Positions 24,244-31,876 of a DNA stretch of 64,000 nt are shown piece by piece. The stretch lies in the NCBI GenBank assembly GCA_052084925.1, contig JBQDEV010000002.1:267546-331545 (forward strand), given 5' to 3'. The notes below the pieces were generated by a model that saw only the letters and a list, made by a program, of their open reading frames with translations, searched no databases and was not told the DNA's origin. The position numbers were made by a program, and so were the translations under genes. Within the stretch, counting starts at the first letter, position 1. Each line of letters opens with the position of its first letter. The stretch is from CmP2 sp052084925 (lineage in GTDB: Bacteria; Actinomycetota; Actinomycetes; Actinomycetales; Micrococcaceae).

Positions 24244-24720
24244 ATGAGTCGTACACCCTTCTCGGCACGGACGTTTCCGTGGGTGAGCATCGCCAGCGTC
24301 GTGGCCGTGATCGCCGCCGCGGTGGCGATCATCGTCACGCTCTCGACGGCGAACCCCGGCACGGTTGATCTCGGTCCCTCGGTCTCGGTCAACGACGAGC
24401 CCTCCCGCACCACGAACCAGCCCTCCTCGGCGGCGCCCGACGCTGCGTCGGAGTCAGCCTCCGAGTCGGCTTCGGCGAGCGCCACCTCCGCATCGACCGC
24501 GGCGAACTCGACCAGTCCGGCCGCGTCCTCCTTGACCCCGCCGCCCGCCTCAGCGCCCTCCACTCCGCGTGCCGTGCCTGAGCCGGAACCCTCACGTGCC
24601 CAGACGCAGACCTGGGATGACGACGACTGGGACGATGACGACTGGGATGACGATGACTGGGACGACGACGATGACGATGATGACGGGGACGATGACGACT
24701 GGGATGACGACGACGACTGA
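24244..24720 (+). CDS. Membrane-anchored protein with Trp-Asp repeat tail
   Basis: A 158-residue protein. A single hydrophobic segment near the N-terminus (SIASVVAVIAAAVAIIVTL, residues 18-36) would anchor it, with the rest outside. A Ser/Ala/Thr/Pro-rich linker (residues 50-118) leads to a tail built from repeats of WDDDD, ending WDDDDD, with almost only Asp, Trp and one Gly. The tail could bind divalent metal ions or be disordered; function unknown. It precedes the sensor kinase by 21 bases, the position often occupied by PepSY proteins next to such kinases, so it may act as an accessory or sensory partner. Start ATG 24244; GTG 24226 would add 6 residues. Confidence 0.75.
   Translation: MSRTPFSARTFPWVSIASVVAVIAAAVAIIVTLSTANPGTVDLGPSVSVNDEPSRTTNQPSSAAPDAASESASESASASATSASTAANSTSPAASSLTPPPASAPSTPRAVPEPEPSRAQTQTWDDDDWDDDDWDDDDWDDDDDDDDGDDDDWDDDDD
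24613..24717 (+). repeat. Asp/Trp coding repeat, 15-base period
   Basis: TGG followed by four GAC/GAT codons recurs several times, encoding WDDDD units; the alternation of GAC and GAT shows that synonymous changes have accumulated while the protein pattern was kept. Confidence 0.85.
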
Positions 24721-24741
24721 GACGCTCGCTAAGGTGGGGGT

Positions 24742-26346
24742 GTGAGCGCTACTCCCACTCGACGACCGGGCACTGCCTGGGGTCGTCTCACCGTGCGCAC
24801 TCGCGTGGTGATCACCCTGTTAGCGCTCACGCTGGCCTCCCTCACGGTGACCGGGGTGATCTCTTTCGCCCTGCAGCGCGCCGATTACCAACAACGGATC
24901 GACGACTCACTGACCCGTACCGTGGATGAGGTGCGCATTCTCGCCCAGGAGGGCGTGGACCCGGGCACAGGGGAGCCCTTCGTAGAATCCGACCAGATGG
25001 TCTACGTCGCGATGCTGCGTCACCTGCCCGGTGCCACCGAGGGCATGCTCGGCATGAACTCCTCCGGGGTGGTGTGGACGGCGAACGCCTCGGTGCCGCT
25101 GCGCCTGGAGGACGACCGGGAGCTGATCTCGCAGCTGATGAACCGGGTGGGACCCGATGCCCGCCCCGAGGTGATGCTGGAATCGATCACCACCTCCACC
25201 ACTGAATACCGGGTGGCGATCATCCCCATCTCGTTCCCCGACGACGCCGAACCGTCCGTAATGGTGGTCGCCGAGGACCAGCGGGCGGCACTGCGCACTC
25301 TCGACAACACCTTCCTCACCTACGCCGCCACCGGGCTCGGGGTGATGATCGTGGCCGGGCTCATCGGCTCCCTGGTGGTGGGACGACTGCTCGCGCCGCT
25401 GCGCGTGCTGCAATCCACCGCCGCGGAGATCTCCGGAGATGAGGATCTGGATCGTCGCGTCCCGATTACCGGTAGCGACGACGTCGCCCGTCTCTCCGAG
25501 GACTTCAACGCGATGCTGGACCGGCTCTCCGGCAGCTTCGCCTCCCAGCGCCAGCTCCTCGACGACGTCGGCCACGAGCTGCGCACCCCGATCACCATCG
25601 TGCAGGGCAATCTGGAGCTGATGGACCCGCAAGACCCCGTCGATGTCACCCAGGTCCGCGACATCTCCCTTGACGAGCTCGACCGCGTCACCCGCCTCAC
25701 CGAAGACCTGGTGACCCTGGCGAAATCCGGCCGCCCCGACTTCGTTACCCCGCTCCCGCTGGACGTGGCCACGCTGACGCACGCCGTCGCCGAGAAGGCC
25801 GAGCGGCTGGGCCCGCGCGCCTGGACGGTGGAATCGGCGGCCGAGGTGGTGCACGATCTGGACGAGCAGCGCATCACCCAGGCCTGGCTGCAGCTGGCCA
25901 GCAACGCCGTCAAGTACTCCGAGCCCGACACCCAGGTGTGGATCGGGTCGCGGGTGGAGAACATCGGCGGGCCGATGCACGCCGTCGCCAAGACGCCGGA
26001 GGTCACCCTGCCCGGCCAGGCACCCGTGCCGACGCCCACCCCCACCCCAGCCACCGGGCGCTGGCTGAGCCTGTGGGTGACCGACCGCGGCATCGGGGTC
26101 AGCGCGGAGGACGCGCAACGGATCTTCGAGCGCTTCGGCCGCGGTGGCAACTCCTCGCGCGCCGAGGGCTCCGGACTGGGGCTGAACATCGTGGTGGAGA
26201 TCGCCCGAGCCCACGGCGGCACCGTCTCCGTGCGCTCCACCCCCGGCACCGGCTCCACCTTCATCATGCACCTGCCGCTGTCCGAGCAGCCGAACCACCT
26301 CGACCCGGCCCCCGGCCCGACCGCCATCACAGGAGGACACCCGTGA
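24742..26346 (+). CDS. Two-component sensor histidine kinase
   Basis: This 534-residue membrane kinase has an N-terminal helix (VVITLLALTLASLTVTGVISFAL), an extracellular sensor of about 140 residues, a second helix (TGLGVMIVAGLIGSLVVGRLL), a HAMP linker, the DHp box with phosphorylated His in LLDDVGHELRTPITIV (near residue 278), the N-box LASNAVKYSE, and G-boxes DRGIGVS and GSGLGLNIV. A Pro/Thr-rich insert (PVPTPTPTPATGR) sits between the N- and G-boxes, longer than usual. The start is GTG 24742; TAAGGT at 24730-24735 makes a leaderless-type promoter possible. It signals to the response regulator whose start overlaps its stop. Confidence 0.93.
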   Translation: MSATPTRRPGTAWGRLTVRTRVVITLLALTLASLTVTGVISFALQRADYQQRIDDSLTRTVDEVRILAQEGVDPGTGEPFVESDQMVYVAMLRHLPGATEGMLGMNSSGVVWTANASVPLRLEDDRELISQLMNRVGPDARPEVMLESITTSTTEYRVAIIPISFPDDAEPSVMVVAEDQRAALRTLDNTFLTYAATGLGVMIVAGLIGSLVVGRLLAPLRVLQSTAAEISGDEDLDRRVPITGSDDVARLSEDFNAMLDRLSGSFASQRQLLDDVGHELRTPITIVQGNLELMDPQDPVDVTQVRDISLDELDRVTRLTEDLVTLAKSGRPDFVTPLPLDVATLTHAVAEKAERLGPRAWTVESAAEVVHDLDEQRITQAWLQLASNAVKYSEPDTQVWIGSRVENIGGPMHAVAKTPEVTLPGQAPVPTPTPTPATGRWLSLWVTDRGIGVSAEDAQRIFERFGRGGNSSRAEGSGLGLNIVVEIARAHGGTVSVRSTPGTGSTFIMHLPLSEQPNHLDPAPGPTAITGGHP

Positions 26347-27137
26347 CCGCTCAGCGCATCCTGATTATCGAGGACGAGCACCGCATCAGCGACTTCGTCT
26401 CGAAGGGCCTGATGGCCGAGGGCTTCGACCCGACCGTCGTCTCCACCGGCGCCGACGGCGTCCGCGAAGTCTACGAGCCGCACTCCGGGCAGGGCTACCA
26501 GCTGGTCATCCTCGATCTGGGACTGCCCGACGTCGACGGCTTCGAGGTGCTGAAGAAGATCCGCGCCCGCTACCCGCAGCTACCGGTCATCATCCTCACC
26601 GCGCGCACTTCCGGAGCCGACACGGTCACCGGTCTCACCTCGGGCGCGGACGACTACGTGCCCAAGCCGTTCCGCTTCCCCGAGCTGGTGGCCCGGATCC
26701 GATTGCGGCTCAAGGCCCACGAGGGGCTCGGCGATGCCGACACCGGCGACGGGGCGGGCGGCGGTGGGAGGTCCCGCGGATTCAGCTCCGGTGCGGGGGC
26801 CGAGAACGGCAGGAGGGACCCCGACGCCGAGATCCTGCGCCACACCGACCTCGTGCTCGACCCGGTGCGCCACCTGGTGACCCTCGACGACGCCGTCGTG
26901 GAGCTCTCCCCGCGCGAATTCACCCTGGCCGAGACGTTCCTGCGACACCCCGGCCAGGCGCTGACCCGCGACCAGCTGCTGTCTCGGGTGTGGGGCGACG
27001 ACTTCGACGGCAGCTCCAATGTGGTGGATGTCTACGTGCGCTACCTGCGCACCAAACTCGGTGCCACCCGGTTCATCACCGTGCGCGGCATCGGCTACCG
27101 GCTGGTGGACGAGAAGAACTATCAGCCCGAGGCGTGA
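26343..27137 (+). CDS. OmpR/PhoB-type response regulator
   Basis: A 264-residue regulator that begins at GTG 26343 (GTGA overlap with the kinase stop, GGAGGA just upstream). Receiver domain: acidic pair EDE, phosphorylated Asp in VILDLGLPDVDG, and Lys in DDYVPKPF. A Gly-rich flexible linker of about 30 residues (GDGAGGGGRSRG) is longer than usual. The winged-helix DNA-binding domain follows: LSPREFTLAETFLRHPGQ then VVDVYVRYLRTKLG. Such regulators bind direct repeats with 11-base spacing, and I see such repeats at four places in the window. It overlaps the convergent ABC gene by 16 bases. Confidence 0.94.
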   Translation: MTAQRILIIEDEHRISDFVSKGLMAEGFDPTVVSTGADGVREVYEPHSGQGYQLVILDLGLPDVDGFEVLKKIRARYPQLPVIILTARTSGADTVTGLTSGADDYVPKPFRFPELVARIRLRLKAHEGLGDADTGDGAGGGGRSRGFSSGAGAENGRRDPDAEILRHTDLVLDPVRHLVTLDDAVVELSPREFTLAETFLRHPGQALTRDQLLSRVWGDDFDGSSNVVDVYVRYLRTKLGATRFITVRGIGYRLVDEKNYQPEA

Positions 27138-28876
27138 ACGACCGGCAGCTTGGCGGTGACCGGCCCCGCATCCAGGTCCCAGACGACGACCGCCGCTGCT
27201 GCCCGCGGTGAGCGCAGCAGCGCCTGCGGGTTCGAGGAGGACACCAGCACCACCCCGGGGTGGCGGTCGATGAGCTCGGCGAGCCGGACCAGACCCTCGG
27301 CGTCGAGATCCTGATCCACCTCGTCCAGCACCACCAGCGGTGGCTGCCCCAGAAACGCGCGGGCCACTTTCAGCCGGGCCGCCTGCTGGGAGGTCCACGG
27401 GGCGCCGTCGTTCTTCAGCGGTCGACCCAGCCCGCGCGAGTGACCCTGGACCGTCTCGGTGAGTCCCACCCGGTCCAGCATCCACCGGATCTCGCCATCG
27501 GTGGCCTCCGGGGTGCGATATGCCGTCAGCCGACGCACCGAACCACGCTCCAGGGGCAGATGCCGGGCGGCCACCCCCACCAGATGACGACGCTGCCGCA
27601 GCGGCGCCAGCGGGTAGTCGGCCCCGGCGATGCGCACCCGGGCGGGGGAGTCCTCCTCGGCCAGCAGTACCGCGTCCAGGGCATCCCGGCGCACCAGCGG
27701 ATCGGAGGAACGCACCTGCACCACCGACCCCGGTGCCGCGTGCAGGGCTGGCAGGCGCACCGGGGCATCGTGGCGCACCACGGTGGTATCGACGACGTCG
27801 ACGCCCAGCGCGGCAGCGCCGTCACCGGCAACGTCACCGGGGCCGGCGGCGGAGCGCTCCCAGCGGCGCTCGCGCTCGGCTTCGGCCGCGGTGAGTGCCC
27901 GGGCCTGGTGCAGCACCGGGGCGATCACCCGACGGGCGGCCCGGAAGTTCTGCCGGTATTCGACTACCTGCCCCAGGTCGGTGAGCGGGGCAGCCATCAC
28001 GCCTAGCAGCGTCATCACCGAGGCCACCGAGGCGGTGTCGATCCAACCGAAGGTGGACAGCAGCACCACGGCCACCGTGCTCAGCGAGGCCGCGGTCACG
28101 GTCAGTGCCCGGATGAGTCCGGTGACATAGGAGCGCTGCACGGCGGCGTCCACGACTTTGCGGGAGTCCCGGTCCACGGCGTTGAGCTCGCGGCGCACCG
28201 CACCGGCCAAGATCACGGAGTCACCAGCTTTCACCGCGTCGGCGATCCGCGCGGACATCCGGCCGCGCATCCGGCGCACGGTGCGGGCGCGCTGCCGAGC
28301 CAGCCGGGCCAGCCACGGCAGCAGTCCGGCCATCACCAGCAGCGGTACCGCGACGGCAGCAGCGATCACCAGGTGGGAGACGGTCAGCGCGCCCAGCACC
28401 ACCAGAATCAGGGGTAGCCCGGTGAGCAGCGGCACTAGTCCCCGGGAGATCCAGGTGCGCACCGCGGTGAGGTCGTTGGAGGCGCGGGTGACGATCACCC
28501 CCAGAGAGCGGTTCCCGGCCCCGCCGAACGCCGCGGTGACGAGACGGCGCCGCTGCTCGAACACGTAGTCCTGGCCCAGGTCCTCGGCGACGATGCGCTC
28601 GATCCAGCGGATGACGCCGATGCCCAGCACCGAGCCGATGAGCCCGGCCACCAGTAGCCCGGTGGGCATCGGGTGCACCGGATCGACACCGGGCACCGCA
28701 GAGGCAGCGGAGAGCAGCGTCTCGACCAGCAGCGCCATGGCCAGCCCGGCCACGGCTTGAGCCACCCCGCAGCCGACCAGCTGGATCAGCAGTAGCCGAC
28801 GCCGCCCCGCCCAGACGCGCGGCATGCGGGGTTCGGTCTCGTCGCGCGCGGGCTGCTCAGCGGTCATCGGTGTCAC
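27122..28876 (-). CDS. ABC exporter-like protein with degenerate nucleotide-binding domain
   Basis: A 584-residue protein with the layout of a half-size ABC exporter: a membrane domain of six segments (residues 25-300) and a C-terminal nucleotide-binding-like domain. The latter is eroded. Where GxxGxGKST should be there is RSSDPLVRRD; the signature reads WTSQQ rather than LSGGQ; the switch His is replaced in LVSSSNPQ. Walker B is largely kept (VVLDEVDQDLD). ATP hydrolysis by this protein alone seems unlikely; it could pair with an active partner or serve a non-transport role. The frame is intact, so it is not a decayed pseudogene. GTG 28876 overlaps the upstream stop (GTGA); ATG 28867 is an alternative. 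Confidence 0.8.
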   Translation of the reverse strand: MTPMTAEQPARDETEPRMPRVWAGRRRLLLIQLVGCGVAQAVAGLAMALLVETLLSAASAVPGVDPVHPMPTGLLVAGLIGSVLGIGVIRWIERIVAEDLGQDYVFEQRRRLVTAAFGGAGNRSLGVIVTRASNDLTAVRTWISRGLVPLLTGLPLILVVLGALTVSHLVIAAAVAVPLLVMAGLLPWLARLARQRARTVRRMRGRMSARIADAVKAGDSVILAGAVRRELNAVDRDSRKVVDAAVQRSYVTGLIRALTVTAASLSTVAVVLLSTFGWIDTASVASVMTLLGVMAAPLTDLGQVVEYRQNFRAARRVIAPVLHQARALTAAEAERERRWERSAAGPGDVAGDGAAALGVDVVDTTVVRHDAPVRLPALHAAPGSVVQVRSSDPLVRRDALDAVLLAEEDSPARVRIAGADYPLAPLRQRRHLVGVAARHLPLERGSVRRLTAYRTPEATDGEIRWMLDRVGLTETVQGHSRGLGRPLKNDGAPWTSQQAARLKVARAFLGQPPLVVLDEVDQDLDAEGLVRLAELIDRHPGVVLVSSSNPQALLRSPRAAAAVVVWDLDAGPVTAKLPVVHASG

Positions 28877-30030
28877 GCCCGGTCCCGGACCAGCAGCCGG
28901 GTGGCCACGGCGGCGTCGGTGAGCTCCATCGTGTCGATCACCGGCACCCCGGCCTCCGCCAACACCTGGTGGGCCTCGCGGGTGGACAGCGGCGAGGAGG
29001 TCATCACCCCGGAGGCCGCCGCCACGGTCAGCCCCACCTGTTGCAGCGCCTGCACCCCGGCCTTCGCGCCCAGGGCGTCGGAGGCGGTGAACACCACCTG
29101 GTCGATCACCTCGTGGAAGATCGGGTCGCGCAGCAGTGCCGCGGTTTCTTCCTGGTAGACGCCGTCGGCGATCTCCACGATCACCACGTCGACGTCGTCC
29201 TGGCCGAGCCGGTCGATGAGGTTGACGGTGAGGCTGCGGACCTCCGCCATCGAGGTCTGGAAGGTGGTGGGGTAGCCGAAGTCCGTGAAGTCCAGCACCC
29301 GGTGCGCTCCGGCATCGTGATAGCGCATCGGATCATTGCCGGCCCCGGTCCCGGTGATCTTGCCGGCCGAGACGTGTCGTCCGGAGGCCACGAGCCCGTT
29401 GACCAGGCAGGCCGCCGCGGTGGACTTCCCGGAGTTCATCGAGGTGCCGAGCACCGCGAACACCTCGGGGCGGCGGGTGCGCAACCGAGCCAGGGCGGCG
29501 TCGTCGTCGAAATGCAGGGGAGCGTAGCGGGACAGGTTGATGACCCCGTCGTCGTCGGCGAGTAACCCCACCGGCTCGATCACGGTGGGCTCATCGACGT
29601 CGGCGTGGGTCTCGGTGACCAACCCCGCGATCCCGCCGGCGGCCACCAGATGGCAGCGCTGCAGCGAATCCGGGACGTGGGCCAGGAACTGATCGGCGGC
29701 GTAACGGTGTCCGTAGGCGAGCAGGATCAGTGAGTTCTCGAACAGGATCGCCTTGCGGGATTCCGGAGTCTCCACCCGCTGGTGCTGGCCGATCTCCACG
29801 ACCCGGGCCACCACCACGTCACCGGATCTCGGGCGCACCCCGAGCCCGGAGCGCAGGTGGAAGGATCCGCGACGAGCGGCGAGCTCCGCGCCGGCGAAGC
29901 GGGTGGTGTAGGCCGCCTGGACGCGTTCCGGCACTGGATGGCGCACCGTGAGCTGCGTCAGCGGTTCCGCGGAGCGCAGCAGCTGCTCCGCACTGAGCGG
30001 GGCGGGGATCGACGTCAGGGAAGCAGTCAT
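28873..30030 (-). CDS. P-loop NTPase, DUF1611/MobB-like
   Basis: A 385-residue soluble protein. The N-terminal half (residues 1-185) has no family I can name. The C-terminal half has a clear Walker A GTSMNSGKST (residues 195-204), then KITGTGAGNDP, DFTDFGYPTTF and VVIVEIADGV. These resemble DUF1611 and MobB-type P-loop enzymes, which use ATP or GTP to modify small ligands. It is the intact NTPase in the operon; the following ABC-like gene overlaps it by 4 bases, so the two may act together. AAAGGATCC lies just before ATG 30030. Upstream are four TGAGA-type half-sites (30094-30131) inside the end of the preceding gene. Function unknown. Confidence 0.75.
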   Translation of the reverse strand: MTASLTSIPAPLSAEQLLRSAEPLTQLTVRHPVPERVQAAYTTRFAGAELAARRGSFHLRSGLGVRPRSGDVVVARVVEIGQHQRVETPESRKAILFENSLILLAYGHRYAADQFLAHVPDSLQRCHLVAAGGIAGLVTETHADVDEPTVIEPVGLLADDDGVINLSRYAPLHFDDDAALARLRTRRPEVFAVLGTSMNSGKSTAAACLVNGLVASGRHVSAGKITGTGAGNDPMRYHDAGAHRVLDFTDFGYPTTFQTSMAEVRSLTVNLIDRLGQDDVDVVIVEIADGVYQEETAALLRDPIFHEVIDQVVFTASDALGAKAGVQALQQVGLTVAAASGVMTSSPLSTREAHQVLAEAGVPVIDTMELTDAAVATRLLVRDRA

Positions 30031-30073
30031 GGTGGATCCTTTCGGGAGGTCAGGACGATTCGGGTTGCTGAGC

Positions 30074-30131
30074 AGTATCAGACCAGGTCAAGATGACGTC
30101 TCGGTGAGACGCCGATGAGAAGCAGATGAGG
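30074..30131 (-). promoter_or_regulatory. Internal promoter with four 11-base-spaced half-sites before the P-loop gene
   Basis: On the plus strand TGACG (30094), TGAGA (30105), TGAGA (30116) and TGAGG (30127) recur every 11 bases exactly. On the minus strand GATACT (30079-30074) can be a -10 box 15 bases downstream of the nearest half-site, so the repeats cover the -35 region as in PhoB-class promoters. The block lies in the last 40 bases of the HTTM gene. Confidence 0.6.
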
Positions 30132-31044
30132 GAGCATCCCAGGGGATGAAGGACAGGTAGGCCACCCCGGAGGTGTTGTAGGAGAATCTGATGCCCATCA
30201 TCTGCCGGATGCCCCAGTGCATGCTCCAGGCGGCGACGGCGAAGAGCTGACCGGCGCGCGGATGGGTGAGGGCGATCGGGGCGCCCAGCTCGACGGCCAG
30301 CGACAGCGCCGCCAGCGCGCCGAAGGGGGTGCGGGAGGACCCCAGATGTCGGGCGGTGGCCGGCGGCCGGGAGCCGAACACGTCCTTGCGCAGTGCATCG
30401 GCGGCGATCTGATCGCGCAGGGTGTCGCCGCTGGCCCACTTCCAGCCGCGCGGGGAACGAACCTTGGCCACCCCGGAAAGCAGATACGTCGCACAGGTGG
30501 CCACGTTCATCGTCGGGGCGATGGCACCGTAGCGGCGCGCGGCGCGGTGGGGGAGCAGTTCGCCGTCGCGCAGCAGGGCATCCACAGAGAGCGCGTCGGC
30601 GGAGCGGGTGACCCCGAGCACGGCTTGGTGCAGCACCATCAGATTGTCGTGGTGATAGACCATGCCCCACGAGTTGCGGTAGGTCAGCGTCCACCACTGC
30701 AAGGCGGCGTTCACCGGGCCCGTGACCCGGTGGGCCACCCCGGCGGTGGCCAGCACATTGGCGACGAGCGCCAGATCCAGCACCGCGTCCGCGACGCGGG
30801 GCGGCAGGGGGCGTTTCAGCACCGACACCACGCCGACGGGACGGAACCGTTGCGGCTCCTGGCGGTGCAGGGTGCGGAACATCCGGCGTCGGCGCAGCTG
30901 CTGGGCCACGGCGTAGGCGCCCACACCCAGACGGAGCACCCCGGGGCGGACAGCGGGGGCGACCGGGCGCAGGGCGTTGACCAACGAAGACAACAAGGGA
31001 GATCGTCGAAGGGAAGGCGGCGGTGACAACGGCAGGGTCGGCAT
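30088..31044 (-). CDS. HTTM-domain membrane protein (SdpB/gamma-carboxylase-like)
   Basis: A 318-residue protein starting at ATG 31044, which overlaps the upstream stop by one base (TGATG). After a basic N-terminus it shows HTTM features: LTYRNSWGMVYHHDNLMVLHQAVLG (residues 128-152), the Cys-rich helix NVATCATYLLSGVAKV and the segment GWKWASGDTLRDQIAADALRKDV, which is typical of SdpB-like and vitamin-K-carboxylase-like membrane domains, and a C-terminal helical region. Family knowledge: SdpB is needed to mature the SdpC peptide toxin of Bacillus. A longer open frame on the same strand (30050-31288) is a shadow. Operon partner: the gene just upstream. Confidence 0.8.
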   Translation of the reverse strand: MPTLPLSPPPSLRRSPLLSSLVNALRPVAPAVRPGVLRLGVGAYAVAQQLRRRRMFRTLHRQEPQRFRPVGVVSVLKRPLPPRVADAVLDLALVANVLATAGVAHRVTGPVNAALQWWTLTYRNSWGMVYHHDNLMVLHQAVLGVTRSADALSVDALLRDGELLPHRAARRYGAIAPTMNVATCATYLLSGVAKVRSPRGWKWASGDTLRDQIAADALRKDVFGSRPPATARHLGSSRTPFGALAALSLAVELGAPIALTHPRAGQLFAVAAWSMHWGIRQMMGIRFSYNTSGVAYLSFIPWDAPSSASHRRLTETSS

Positions 31045-31637
31045 CAGTGGTCCTCCGTCGTGCTGGTTGACACGGTGTCGGGGTGAGCGAGCCGGCCAGG
31101 GGAGCAGAGCGTCGCGGTGCCGCCCGGGGTGCAGCGGGCGTGGATGTTCTCCGCCCACGGAACGCGCTCCCCGGCGAAATAGTCGGCGAAGAGGAAACGG
31201 CTACGCACCACCAGCACCTCGGCGATCTCCTGCGGGTTGCCACGCTGATGGAGGGCGTCGGCGTAGGTCTGAGCCACCTCGTCGGCACGACCGGCGCGCA
31301 CGGTGCGGGCGACCTGCTTGCGTACCTGGTTCAGCCCGCCCGTGCCGAACAGCCGATAGTGCAGGTTCACCCGGTCGCCATCGAGGGTCTCGCCGATGAC
31401 GTGGGGGACGACGATGCGTCCGGAGCGATCCGCGGAGAACATTGGGTAGGTAGACAGCGGGAAGGAATCGCGCTCGATTTTCGCCTTCTGCACTCTCGCC
31501 GCCGGGCCCACATAGTGGCGCAGCGGGGCCAGCAACACCGCGGCGAAGGCCGCCGTGGCCAGTAGACCGGCCGCATCGGCGCGCTCCAGGGCGGGAGGGG
31601 ATGACGTGGAAGTACGAGCTGGTCGTGTCGGTGACAT
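31044..31637 (-). CDS. Membrane-anchored HTTM partner protein (SdpA-like position)
   Basis: A 197-residue protein with one N-terminal helix (AAGLLATAAFAAVLLAPL) and a C-terminal soluble domain. Its segment RDSFPLSTYPMFSADRSG is typical of small proteins encoded beside HTTM proteins, and the arrangement (short anchored protein, then HTTM protein) parallels sdpA-sdpB. The rest has no recognisable catalytic motif. It is the first gene of the minus-strand operon 31637-27122, and four 11-base-spaced half-sites lie about 100 bases upstream of its ATG at 31637. Confidence 0.7.
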   Translation of the reverse strand: MSPTRPARTSTSSPPALERADAAGLLATAAFAAVLLAPLRHYVGPAARVQKAKIERDSFPLSTYPMFSADRSGRIVVPHVIGETLDGDRVNLHYRLFGTGGLNQVRKQVARTVRAGRADEVAQTYADALHQRGNPQEIAEVLVVRSRFLFADYFAGERVPWAENIHARCTPGGTATLCSPGRLAHPDTVSTSTTEDH

Positions 31638-31732
31638 GGGCTTCGACTCTCAGAGATCGGGGGCTGACGTGGCGACGGCGTCGTCAGACGGGTCAGGCAG
31701 GTCTGGTTGGTCAGGCCATCGTGGCGCTCGCG

Positions 31733-31772
31733 GATGAGAACCATGTGAACACCAGATGAGATGGCGGTGAGA
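31733..31772. promoter_or_regulatory. Four 11-base-spaced TGAGA half-sites at operon head
   Basis: TGAGA (31735), TGAAC (31746), TGAGA (31757) and TGAGA (31768) are spaced exactly 11 bases apart. They lie upstream of the minus-strand HTTM operon (start 31637) and 105 bases before the plus-strand gene at 31877. Together with the sites at 13987, 24205 and 30094 they define one motif family. Confidence 0.6.
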
Positions 31773-31876
31773 AGAACCGGAGGGCGGCGTCGATCTGAAC
31801 TACGCGGGGCCCGGGGGCCGGTGATACTTTTGTAGGCGACAAGACCCCGTCCGAGATGTTAAAGAGGTAGTTCCGA

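Noticed and set aside
24907..26340. 477-codon open frame opposite the sensor kinase
   Set aside because: Antisense shadow of a recognised kinase; repeated Gly-His-Arg content and no start context.
30050..31288. 412-codon minus-strand frame overlapping the HTTM gene
   Set aside because: Arg/Pro/Ala-rich alternative frame; the HTTM frame has recognised motifs and TGATG coupling to its partner.
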